DNA of 64,000 bases from Annona cherimola (Eukaryota; Streptophyta; Magnoliopsida; Magnoliales; Annonaceae): positions 99,886,095 through 99,950,094 of the forward strand of contig CM059971.1 in the NCBI GenBank assembly GCA_030490835.1, written 5' to 3'. The position numbers and the translations under genes are program-made. The notes under the pieces were generated by a model that worked only from the letters and a program-made list of their open reading frames with translations, did not search any database and was not told the DNA's origin. Shown in pieces: positions 15,001 through 27,800 of this stretch (positions are counted from its first letter, which is position 1; every line of letters starts with the position of its first letter).

Positions 15001-15835
15001 TTCAGTTAAAAAAAAAAAAAGCCTCAATAATGCAAAAACCTTGCATGCACAATTGCATAAGCAAGACTTATTTGAATAAAGATCAAGTGAGGTAATGAGA
15101 AAAATTGACAATATAATTCATAAGAAGAATGGAAGTTGGTAATAGCAGTGATGATGGCTCTGATAATGGCTCTCCCGCACCCCCTTAGATTACAGTCATA
15201 ATAGTGGAATGATGAACAGACTGCAATGCAACTACTTGTATTCAAATAGCGATGATGGCCTATAATACAAGGACCACTAAATTTCCATCAATCGCATAAT
15301 TGTATAATGCATGTTTTAAGAGATGGTTCTTTTCTTGAACAAGTACAAATAGGGGTGCAACTTGAGCCGGGTTGAACCCGGACTTGACCCGTCGAACCCG
15401 ATTTCCAACGGTGTTAAAACTTGCTCCTGCAACCCGAACCCGGTGAACCCGATTTATAAATATGATAGGGTTATGGTTCAAGTGAACCCGAGCCCAATTT
15501 CTATTTTATATATAATATCTAAACGATATTTCTTTATATTTTGTTTATTTTATGTTATTTATATTTATATTCAAATACATGTTTGACATATTGTAATTAT
15601 ATTATAAATAAAGTATATTATTTTTATTTATATAATCTTCTTCATTTATCTTGTTTTTTATGTTAAATTTTTCTGCAGATATTCTTTATAGATGAATGAT
15701 CCTATTAGCTCGGACTAAGTAAATGTCCCACTTAGCTCACTTCAAAAAACTCGTTTACAATAACTTTTTGTTTTTTCTTCATACATTTATTTATCTAAAT
15801 GTATTTAACGTATAAACCAAGTTTTACCATTTTTG

Positions 15836-15878
<43 letters not shown>

Positions 15879-18800
15879 AGATTTTTAAAGATAAAGGTAT
15901 TTTAAATACATACATAGACATAGATGTTTAAAAATCTTAAAAATATATATAAACATATCCAAAAATGGTAAAACTTAGTTTATATGTTAAATATACTTAG
16001 ATAAACAAGTGTATGAAGAGAAAAATTAAAAAAAATTGTTGTTAATGAGTTTTTTGAAGTGGGCTAAGCAGGATATTTGCTTAGCTCAAGCTAACAGGAT
16101 CACTTCTCTTCTATATATTGTTATATTTTTTAAAAATATGTGGTTTGACTGTATATTATTATGTTTATTTATATAATTTGTTATTATTATACATTCATAT
16201 AAAATTTTAAACTTATCACTCTTAAATAAAATGTGAATTTATCAACCTAAATTCCAACCCGAAACCCAATTTTCAAAAATAGGGTTAGGGTTTACGTTTT
16301 ACACATAGGGTTAGGGCTAGGGTTAAGGTAAACCCGAGTTTCATGAGCCCGAGTTGCACCCCTACGTACAAACAACACAATAATGCTGGGAAAAAATGAT
16401 AAAAAGGTTATTATTGAGAAATTGCATCCATAGACTGTCAGTTCAAGAAGAATTTGACTGCAAAATAATACAGTTCACACATGTTTCTTTTCTAGATAAC
16501 CATTGAAATCTCCTTATCCAAGCGTGCCTCCAGGATCACAGTATGATGGTTGGAGGAATGAAGAAGAAGAACAAGTGTTTTAATTTTATTCGATCAGAAT
16601 TTATGTTACCCAAGTTTCACCAACATAAATGTTGTAAAAGGTGAGAGAATAAGAATACGGAAACAATGGAAATCTTATATGATTACTGCTACAAATCAAC
16701 TTTCCTCCTAGTGAAGTTCAGTTGGCAAACAGTTATAAGATTTTTAAAAAAAAAATTTTAAAAAAAAAAAACAGAGAAGAGTAATGACAGAATACCTAGT
16801 AAGGATATATAAATAAACGGATTTTGATGATGTCCATTTAATCTGACCATATAACAGACCCTTCCAATATCTTATCCTCCAAAATCAAAGCAAAAATTTG
16901 TTTCCATTCCACTTGGTAATAGGCGCTCTTAAAGACACAAAACAGCCATCCAATATAGTTATTTTAAACCAACCTACAATTGATTTTCAAGTGATGATTG
17001 CTAAAGGCAAAATCATCATCATCATCATCATCATAAGCCATTTCCCACCTATGTGGGGTCGGCTGCATGGATTCTGTTACGCCACTCTTGGCGATTTAAG
17101 ACTAAATTTTCAGTAATATGTAATATTTTTAAATCTTGTTTAATTACTTCCATCCATGTTTTTTTGGGTCTTCCTCTCATTCTTCTACCACCTTCTACTT
17201 GGATAAATTCTGTTTTCCTAACCGGTGCTACTTCAGGCCTCCTTTTAACATGACCAAACCATCTTAATCTATTTTCTCTCATTTTATCATTAATTGGTCT
17301 CACTTTTAAGTTTTCTCGAATTATTTCATTCCTAATTTTATCTTTTCTTGTTTTACCACTCATCCACCTTAACATTCTCATTTCCGCTACGCTCATTTTT
17401 TGTATATGTTGCTCTTTAACTGCCCAACATTCTGCCCCATAAAGCATAGCAGGTCTAATCGCAGTCTTATAAAATTTTCCTTTTAATTTGACTGGAACTC
17501 GACGGTCACATAAAATTCCTGACGCACTTCTCCATTTCTTCCATCCTGCTTGAATTCTATGTATTATATCTTTCTCGATTTCCCCGTTCTCTTGAACTAT
17601 TGATCCTAAGTACCGAAAGTGATTAGTTTTTGTTACTGTTTGATCTAAAATCTTAATTGGTTCATCATCCGGGTTCTCACTATTATTAAAATTGCATTTC
17701 ATATATTCAGTTTTTGTGCGACTAATTCTAAAACCATTAGATTCTAGAGCATCTACCCACCTATTCAATTTTAAATTTAGTCCTTCTTTACTTTCATCTA
17801 TTAGAACAATGTCATCTGCAAATAACATACACCAAGATATTTCTTCTTGGAGATGTCTAGTAATTTCATCTATTACTAAGGTAAAAAGGTAAGGACTCAA
17901 GGCTGAGCCTTGATGTAAACCTATTTTAACTGGGAAGACATTAGTATCTCCACTAATGGTTCTCACATTTGTAACAGTCCCCTCATACATATCTTTAATA
18001 ATATCAATGTATCTGTCATTAATTCCTTTTTTCCTCATCACTTGCCATATTAACTTTCTTGGTACTCGATCATAAGCTTTTTCTAAATCAATAAAAATCA
18101 TGTATAAGTTCTTTTTCTTCTCCCTATACTTTTCAAATAGTTGTCTAAGTAAGAAAATAGCTTCAATAGTTGATCTTCCTGGCATAAAACCAAATTGATT
18201 TTCAGATATATTAGTTTCCCGTCTTAGTCTATGTTCAATTACTCTTTCCCACAATTTCATAGTATGACTCATTAATTTTATTCCACGATAATTTGCACAA
18301 TTTTGAATATCTCCCTTATTTTTATAAATTGGAACTATAATGCTTTTCCTCCATTCACTTGGCATTAACTTCGTTTTTATAATCTTGTTAAAAAGATTTG
18401 TTAACCATGTTGCACCTACATCTCCCATGCACTTCCATGTCTCAATTGGTATATTATCTGGGCCTAAAGCTTTTCCTGTTTTCATTTTCCTTAGAGCTTC
18501 CTTTACTTCAGATATTCGAATTTTTGTGAAATAACTGATATTCCTATTTTCTTCCCTATTTAGACTAACATCTAATGGTAATTGTTCGTGTGGGGTATCA
18601 TTTAGTAAACTATAAAAATAAGTTTTCCATCTTTCCTTAATATTATCATCTTTGACTAGAACTCTTTGGTCCTCACTTTTAATACATCTAACATGTGTTA
18701 AATCTTTGCCCTTATTTTCTCTTAATTTAGCCAACTTAAAAATATCTTTTTCACCTTGTCTAGTTCCTAATCTGTCATATAGGCTCTCATAAGCTTTGTG

Positions 18801-21800
18801 TTTAGCATCACTAATAATCTTTTTAGTAGCTTTTTTTGATAGTTTGTATTGTTGTAAGTTGACATCATTTTTATTTTCCTGCCATGTCTTAAACTTTTCT
18901 TGTTTATCATTTATAGCTTTTTGGACATCTTCATTCCACCACCAAGTTTCTCTATGTGGGGATCTACGATTTTTATATACACCTACAATACTTTGTCCTA
19001 CTTCTTTTATGTTAATTGTCATTTTATCCCACATCGATTCTACTCCATCTTCTTGTGTGTCCCATTTAACTTCTTCTATCATTCTTTTTCTAAAAAGTTC
19101 TATGTTGTTTCCTTTTAAATTCCACCATTTAATTTTTGGAATAACATTGTGATGAAAATAGCAAGAAATTTTTCAAATCTGTCTATTCTAGGCGCAAGAA
19201 TTTTGTAAAAGGGAAACAATCATAGGATATTTAGAAAGATTTTATTTTGCTATTTTTGAAAGATATTAGAAGATCCCTAGGATATTTTAGGATCTGTTTA
19301 AAATAAGCATGTATCTATTTTAAGTTTACTTCCTTAAGAAGTTTACTTAAAATATACAACTTCCTTTTCTAGAAAGATTCTCCTAGGATATTTTAGAATC
19401 TGTTTAAAATAAGCATGTATCTATTTTAAGTTTACCTTTTTAAGAAGTTTACTTTCTTAAGAAGTTTACTTAAAATATATATTGCTTTTTCTAGAAGGAT
19501 TTCATTTGCTAAGATTGGGTGGTATGTTCACCTATAAATATAGCCATTGTATGTTCTAAAGGGGGATGAGTTTTGAGATTTATAAAAGTGTTCTCTACTT
19601 CTTCTTCTACTTGTTCTTGTTCTTCTCTCCTTATTCATCTATTCTTTCTACTTTCTTTCTTCACTTCTTATCTATAGAGGTTCATTCCTCTTTCTTCTAT
19701 TTTCTTCTCTACCCATCCTACATCAATTGGTATCAAAGCCAAACCTGGTACTACTTTCACCCAATTTCTATTACTGTTTGCAATCCAAAAAAAAAAAAAA
19801 AAACTGCTGCTGTCCATTCTATTGGAGATTGCTGCTGCTGTCCACAAATCGCTGCTGTCCATTCTATTGCCATATTGCTGTCCACGAACTGCTGCCATCT
19901 ACAAAACACTGCTGTCCATTTTATTGGAGTTTGCTGTCCACAAGCTGGTACTATCATTGCTGTCCATTCTATTGGAGATTGCTGTCCACAAGCTGGTGCT
20001 ATTATTGCTGCTCATTCCGTCGCTGTTTTATGCTGTTTACTGCTGCCATCGTAACAACCTACTGGTCATCGCGAAAATACTGCTAAGAAGTTGCTGAAAT
20101 TACTTTCAAGCTGTCTCTCGCTAAACTTGGTAATATTGGACCTCAACAGGTACATTTTCTCTAGTTGAAAGTACTTAATTCATATCTGTTTCAATCAAGT
20201 TCTTTGCTTTCGAACCTTTAAAAAAAAAAAAAAGGAGAAAAAAAAAATCATTCTTAGTAGTAAGTCTTTCCTATATCAGCATAAGTTGAATTTTGAGTCA
20301 CCATGCCTACTAATGCCGAATTAAATGCTGAACTCGAAGCTTTATCCAATTCTATTGATAATCGATTTGAATCTTTGACAACCCTTTGTGATACCTTGGC
20401 CCAAAAGCAAGAAGATTTCCAAAAAGAAACCACATCTTCCATTCAATCTCTCATTACCTCAGTAAATAGGTTGACTGAAATTGTTGGAAAACGTCCTATG
20501 ATTGAGACTGGACAATCATTTCGAAATGGTCAATCACACAATACTCATGCTTCTAGTAGCTCTCCTATCATAACTGGCCTTCTCCAAAATCCAAACATAC
20601 ATGCTAAAGGTCATCATAACCCAGAGCATTCACATATTCCAGAAATGCATACAAATTTGGAAAATCATGAAAACGACAATAATTCTTATGAAATTGGTTT
20701 TGCAAACAATCTTAGACATGGGAACTATCAGAGAAATTATAATATACATTTTCCACAACAACAACGGCGTGTAATTGATAATTCTTGGATGGCAAAACAA
20801 GTCAAGGTAGATGTTCCTAGTTATGACGGTCGTCTAGACCCTAATGCTTTCTTAGATTGGTTGGCAGACATGGAAGATTTCTTTTGTTGGTATGATATGG
20901 ATGATGCCCAACGATTGAGATTTACAAAAATAAAACTTGTTGGGTCTGCCAAACGCTATTGGCAAGGGGTTCTAGATGAAAGTCAACGCATAGGAGTACC
21001 TATCACAACATGGGCTGAAATGAAAGCTAAATTGAAAGAGAAATACCTTCCTGAATATCATCAGACTCAACTATTGGAACAACTGGTTAACTTGAGACAA
21101 GGATCATTAAGTGTAACTGACTATCTTAATAAGTTTGAAGATTTAAAAATGAAATGTGGAATACAGGAAGATCCTTGGGTTACACGAACAAAGTTTATCA
21201 ATGGCTTGAAACCAGAAATCAAAACTTTGTTGAAATTGCATTCAGTTATTTCTGTGGAAGACGCATATTATAAAGCTCTAGAATTGGAAAATTTTCAAAA
21301 ATCTTTCACTAACAAACGTTTGATTCCACAAATTGGAGAGACAAGGGTATCCAAATTAAATTCTAATCTAACGTCTTTTCAAGGAACAACTAAACCATTG
21401 CCTGAACAATACACAAGTAGGGAAAAGAGTAATCCAGTTTCTCGATTTGATGCCACTAGTAAGCGGGTTAATGGTCCATGTTTTCGTTGTGGGGGTAAAG
21501 GTCATATTGCATCACAATGTCCTCAGCACACACTCACGATTTATCATGTAGATGATCATGAAGATGTGACCATTGATCAAGTTGCTGAAACTTTTGAGGA
21601 ACCATCGGATTGTGAACTTGATGGAGACTATAGCTACAATGAGGACTTACAATTAAATGTTGTGCGTTGCATTTTGACTACTTCTTTTTCAAATAGTGAT
21701 TGGAGGCGTACAAATATATTTCATCAATTTTTTAAATGTGAGAATACAGTATGCAAGATTGTTATAGATGGAGGTAGTTCCATGAATGTGATTGCCAAAT

Positions 21801-24800
21801 CAGCTATAGTCAGATTGAATTTGAAAACTGAACTACATCCTCATCCATATCGTGTAGCATGGGTAGACAAAACTACACTTCCTGTTAACGAAAGATGCTT
21901 GGTTCCTATATCAATGGATGATTATTCTGATCATATTTGGTGTGATGTGCTACCCATGGATGTGGCTCATATTCTTCTTGGTCGACCATGGCTATATGAC
22001 TTAAAAGTAATCCATTATGGGCAACCCAACACCTATATTATTAAGCATAATGGAAAATCTATCCTTTTGAAGCCTGCTAAACCTAAAGAAAGTGATAGAT
22101 CCCACAAAGAGTCTCCAGTTGATTCATCTGAAAAACGACCTTTGCATATTCTTACAAGAAAGCAATTTGAAAAAGAAGGACAAGATTCAGGACTCATTTT
22201 AGCTATAGTAACCAAAGATGAAACAAATACTGTTCTTCATGAAACTAATGTAGCATTACCTGAAATCCAAGCATTAATGAAAGAATACAAAGATGTGATT
22301 CCTGATGAATTACCAAATGAGCTTCCACCTATGAGGGATATTCAACACGCTATTGATCTTATACCAGGATCTCAATTACCAAATTTACCTCATTTTCGTA
22401 TGAATCCTAATGAGCGTGCTGAATTAAAAAGGCAGGTAACTGAACTGCTTGATAAGGGGTTTATTCGTGAAAGTATTAGCCCATGTGCTGTACCAGCTCT
22501 ATTAACCCCTAAAAAAGATGGATCTTGGAGAATGTGTGTTGACAGTCGTGCGATCAACAAAATTACCATAAAGTATAGATTTCCTATACCAAGACTTGAT
22601 GATATATTAGATCTTTTGACTGGCGCACAATGGTTCTCTAAGATAGATCTTAGAAGCGGATACCATCAAATTCGAATTAGAACGGGGGATGAATGGAAAA
22701 CTGCTTTTAAAACTCAAGATGGATTGTTTGAATGGTTGGTTATGCCTTTTGGACTATCAAATGCCCCAAGTACATTTATGAGAATTATGAACCAAGTATT
22801 TCAACCTTTCATTGGAAAGTTTGTGGTAGTTTATTTTGATGATATTCTCATTTATAGCCGTTCTAAGGAAGAACACTTGCAACATTTAAAATTTGTTCTT
22901 GAGACGCTTCGATCTGAAAAGTTCTTTGTAAACCTCAAGAAATGTTATTTTTTGACAAACCAAGTGATTTTCTTAGGATTTGTGGTATCAGCTAATGGAA
23001 TTTCTATGGATCCCTCAAAGGTAAAAGCCATTAGGGAATGGCCAGAACCCACATCAATTTCTGAGGTGCGAAGTTTTCGTGGTTTAGCTGCATTTTATAG
23101 GCGCTTCATTAAAGGGTTTAGCACAATCATGACTCCTATCACAGATTGCTTGAAAAAAAAAGAATTTCAATGGTCAACTTCTGCATCTAGAGCATTTAAG
23201 GAGATTAAAAAGAAAATGACTGAGTCACCTGTATTACGACTTCCTGATTTTACTAAAGTTTTTGAAATTGCTTGTGATGCATCAGGAGTTGGGATTGGGG
23301 GTGTTTTGAGCCAGGAAGGTCATCCAATTGCGTATTTTTCACAAAAACTCAATGAAGCTAAACAAAAATATTCAACATATGATCGAGAATTTTATGCCGT
23401 CGTGCAAGCACTTAAATTTTGGAGGCATTATTTGCTACCTCATGAATTTGTATTGTATTCAGATCATATGGCTTTGAGGTATTTGCAATCACAAAAACGA
23501 TTAAGTGCTAGACATGCAAAGTGGATTGAGTTTTTGCAAGAGTACGCATTTGTTCTCAAACATCAGGCAGGAATTGAAAACAAACCTGCAGATGCTCTCA
23601 GTCGTGTCTCACTCATTCTTCATAGTATGGATGTTAAAGTTGTCGGATTTGATAGGTTGAAAAGTGAATATCCATCATGCACTGATTTTGGAATTATTTT
23701 TCATGAAACACAAACTGGAAATCGTAATGATTATGTGATTCATGATGGATATTTATTTAAAGGAATAAAGCTATGTATTCCCAATACATCATTTCGAGAT
23801 TTTTTAATTTGGGAATTACATGCTGGGGGTATTGCTGGTCATTTTGGTAGGGATAAAACCATTTCATTAGTTGAGGATAGATTTTATTGGCCTTCATTGA
23901 AAAGAGACGTGTCAAGAATTGTTTCACAGTGTCGCACATGTCAACTTGCTAAAGCTCAAAAAAGAAACACTGGATTATACACTCCTCTGCCTGTACCACA
24001 TATTCCTTGGCAAGACATAAGTATGGACTTTATTCTTGGATTGCCTAAAACCTCTCGAGGATTTGATTCAATTCTTGTGGTAGTAGATAGATTTTCGAAA
24101 ATGGCTCACTTTATCCCATGTACTAAATCTGCTGATGCTTCATATATTGCAAAATTATTTTTCAGAGAAATTGTTAAGCTTCACGGTTTACCAACTTCCA
24201 TCGTTTCTGATCGGGATGTTAAATTTGTAAGCTATTTTTGGAAGACATTGTGGAAACTCTCGGGTACCAAATTGAAATTTTCATCTGCTTTTCATCCACA
24301 AACTGATGGCCAAACTGAGGTAGTCAATCGGAGTTTGGGAAATCTGCTTAGGACTTTGGTGGGAGAACATATTGGAACTTGGGATTCTGTATTGGCTATT
24401 GCCGAATTTGCATACAACAATTCAGTCAATCGTTCTACTGGGAAATCTCCTTTTGAAATTGTCTATGGTTATATTCCTCGAGCTCCCATTGATTTAATTC
24501 CTTTACCTATTGATACCCGTTCATCTGCTACTGCTGAATCTTTTGCTCAACACATTCGAGATGTTCATGCTGATATTAGAAGAAAGATTACTCTAAGTAA
24601 TGAAAATTATAAGCTTGCTGCAGATGTTCATAGAAGAAAACATGAATTTGATGTTGGGGATTATGTCATGGCTCGTGTACGTCCAGAAAGATATCCTAAA
24701 AACTCATTTAAGAAATTGCATGCACGAGCCAATGGCCCCTTTCGTGTTTTAAGAAAATTGGGATCTAATGCATATGAACTTGATTTGCCTTCAGATATAG

Positions 24801-27800
24801 GAATTAGTTCTACTTTCAATATAGCGGATTTGTTTCCTTACCGAGGTACTTTTGAGCCTCCAAGTTTGTCTGCAGGAATTTCAACAGATAACAGTTCAGC
24901 ATCACCACATGTGCCTATACTTCCACGAGTATCATCTACTTTTTCAGATCAGATAGAGGATATCCTACAAGATGAACTTGTCACTACTGGATCAGGCATT
25001 ATGCAAAGATTTCTTGTCAAGTGGAAAAACAAGCTTGATTCTGATGCTACATGGGTTACTGAAGATTACTTACGCCACTTGGATCCAAATATTCTTGAGC
25101 AGTATCAAAGTCAGAACTCTCCAGTGGCGAGTTTTTCGAAGCCGGGGAGAATTGATGAAAATAGCAAGAAATTTTTCAAATCTGTCTATTCTAGGCGCAA
25201 GAATTTTGTAAAAGGGAAACAATCATAGGATATTTAGAAAGATTTTATTTTGCTATTTTTGAAAGATATTAGAAGATCCCTAGGATATTTTAGGATCTGT
25301 TTAAAATAAGCATGTATCTATTTTAAGTTTACTTCCTTAAGAAGTTTACTTAAAATATACAACTTCCTTTTCTAGAAAGATTCTCCTAGGATATTTTAGA
25401 ATCTGTTTAAAATAAGCATGTATCTATTTTAAGTTTACCTTTTTAAGAAGTTTACTTAAAATATATATTGCTTTTTCTAGAAGGATTTCATTTGCTAAGA
25501 TTGGGTGGTATGTTCACCTATAAATATAGCCATTGTATGTTCTAAAGGGGGATGAGTTTTGAGATTTATAAAAGTGTTCTCTACTTCTTCTTCTACTTGT
25601 TCTTGTTCTTCTCTCCTTATTCATCTATTCTTTCTACTTTCTTTCTTCACTTCTTATCTATAGAGGTTCCTTCCTCTTTCTTCTATTTTCTTCTCTACCC
25701 ATCCTACATCACATTGTCTTTAGTTTTTGTTGACTCTTTTTGTGTATATATATCCATCACTAATAATCTATGCTGCATAGCTAAACTCTCACCTGGGATA
25801 ACTTTACAATTTATACAAAGGGATCTATCCAATTTTCTTATAAGGAAGAAATCTATTTGGCTAGAATTGGTCCCTCTTAAAAGTTATTAAGTGTTCATCT
25901 CGTTTTTGAAATAAGGTATTAGCTATAACCAAATCATATGTTATAGCAAAGTCCAAAATGGCATTCCCCATTTCGTTCCTTATTCCAAAACCAAAGCCCC
26001 CATGACTTTTCTCATATCCTACCTTCTCTTTTCCTACATGTCCATTTAAATCTCCACCTATCACAACTTTTTCTTGGTTAGATGTTCTTTGCATAATACT
26101 ATCTAAGTCATCCCAAAATTGTTTCTTGATTCTATCATTTAATCCTACTCGTGGTGCATAAGCACTAATCACATTTAAAACCTCTGCACCTAATACAAGT
26201 TTTATTTGAATAATTCTATCATTTACTCTATTGACATCTACAACTTTATTTATGAAATTGTTATCTACTATTATCCCTACACCATTTCTATTATCATCCT
26301 TGCCTATATACCATAATTTGAATCCATTAATCTCTTTAGCCTTCTCTCCTTTCCACCTAGTCTCTTGAAGACATGCTATATTAATTTTTCTCCTTCTCAT
26401 AACATCTACTACTTCCATACTTTTCCCTGAAAGAGTCCCAACATTCCACGAGGCAAAACGGACCTTGCGTTTTGATATCACCTTCTTCCCTAAACCACGT
26501 CCATAAAGGCATGGGAACCTTTGTTGACTTTTCGTCACAACCGGACGTTGTTGTGTCGCGTCGCTTCCGGAGGGACGCCCTAGCAACCCTTGCCCATTTC
26601 TCACTACATCCGGGCTCTGATGTAGCGCGTAGCTTCTGGGGAAACGCCCTAGCAACCCTTGCTCATTTCTCACTACAGCCGGGCTCCGCTGCAGCGTGTC
26701 GCTTACAGGGAACGCCCTAGCATTAACAATTTTTAATATATTTTCAGAATCCATAAAGAGATGTGGCGGTGATTTTTAATGGCACCGGCTGCCAGCCTGA
26801 CATGCCAACCCTCGATTTTTTCCCGGGCTTGGGACCGGCAGTAAGATAGAAACTCTACTGGCAAGGTTTGCTAAAGGCAAAATGAGCTTGATTATTTTAG
26901 CTTGACCTGGAATCTCAAAGCAGCGCCAAGGCTGAGGAAAAGGAGAGAACAAATGAAGAAACGGTTTCAATGTTGCTAAAAATAAAATGAGCAGATAGTT
27001 ATCAATTAAAAATTCTCATTTGAAGTGTCAGCTCATGGTGTAATGAGCTAAGCGAATAGCTATTTTGTTCCCTTTCATTACGTTGTCCTTCCCTATGATG
27101 TTAACACTTTAGAGGGCTTTGCATCTATGAAACCCCTCTTCTATGTCACTCTTCCCGTTTTTAATATTTTGATGTTTGATGGAAAATCCACTCTATCTAT
27201 TGTATTTAATATCATTTATATTATTATGGAAACCTTTATTTTTTCTAGAATCACTGTGCATGGGCTACATCTACAAATTGTAAAATTGACGTAATAAAAT
27301 GGTACAATAATAAATGTCAATTTTAAAGTTGTATATAAATGATTTTCTAAAGTATTATTACATTTTAATATATATATATGTGTGTGTGTGTGTGTGTAAA
27401 TGAATCTGAGTATTTTTCGTAATTTACACATGAATATGTACAGATATGCTTCAATACAATTGATTGTAATGTACCATCAGTTATATTTTTTGATTTTTTT
27501 TTTTATTTGATATTTTCGCTTTCCACAATTATTCTATTTTTAATCATGTATTCACATCTTCATATACAACTACACTTATTTTCTTTACTCCCTATTATTA
27601 GCCTTATCATACCACATCATTTTACATTGACTCAAAAACTTTTACACAAAAAAACTGTTCATTCAAAAGATTTATCACCTTTCAAACACACCCTGAATAA
27701 ATAATTTAAACACAATGGATCAACTGGATATGAAAAAAATAAATATCAAGTGGTTGTAAAATAAAACTAGTTACTATTTGTATTTGAGCATTTCTTAGAC

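Larger units (their letters stand above)
15350..16364. mobile_element. hAT-like element, 1015 bp, with nested foldback element
   Basis: The ends are TAGGGGTGCAACTTGAGCC and GAGCCCGAGTTGCACCCCTA. The flanking 8-mers AGTACAAA (15342-15349) and CGTACAAA (16365-16372) match at 7 of 8 positions, as expected for a hAT target duplication. Subterminal regions are rich in GGGTTGAACCC-type and GGGTTAGGG-type motifs. There is no transposase; the interior is AT-rich and holds a second element. Confidence 0.75.
19150..25711 (+). mobile_element. Complete Ty3/gypsy chromovirus, CRM-like, young
   Basis: A 6562-bp LTR retrotransposon flanked by the 5-bp duplication CATTG (19145-19149 and 25712-25716). LTRs (19150-19725 and 25153-25711) begin TG and end CA. 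Apart from a 17-bp duplication in the 5' copy I find one substitution between them (19683 A against C), so the insertion is recent. Parts in order: 5' LTR, primer site, leader, one 1641-codon gag-pol ORF, polypurine tract, 3' LTR. It lies opposite to both LEPA and the RTE host. The chromodomain and integrase end place it among chromoviruses. A polyprotein running into the 3' LTR is a reported feature of the CRM (centromeric) clade, so I infer CRM-like; a phylogeny would be needed. Confidence 0.95.
17014..26867 (-). mobile_element. RTE-clade LINE in LEPA intron 3, split by a Ty3/gypsy element
   Basis: The element is flanked by the perfect 16-bp duplication TTGCTAAAGGCAAAAT at 16998-17013 and 26868-26883. 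Without the inserted LTR element it is about 3.29 kb, a typical RTE length. It lies on the minus strand with the 5' end near 26867. The 3' end at 17014 finishes in a (GAT)n microsatellite, the RTE hallmark, rather than poly(A). It encodes an APE-type endonuclease followed by reverse transcriptase. Besides the LTR insertion it has a frameshift near 25860, so it could not have been fully active when interrupted. Confidence 0.93.

Noticed and set aside
16280..16330. Telomere-like GGGTTAGGGTTT strings
   Set aside because: Only a few irregular copies, inside the subterminal G-rich region of the hAT-like element; not an interstitial telomere array.
19566..20054. 162-codon plus-strand open frame across the 5' LTR and leader
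   Set aside because: Spans the LTR-primer site junction and repetitive leader; the amino acid pattern reflects low-complexity repeats.
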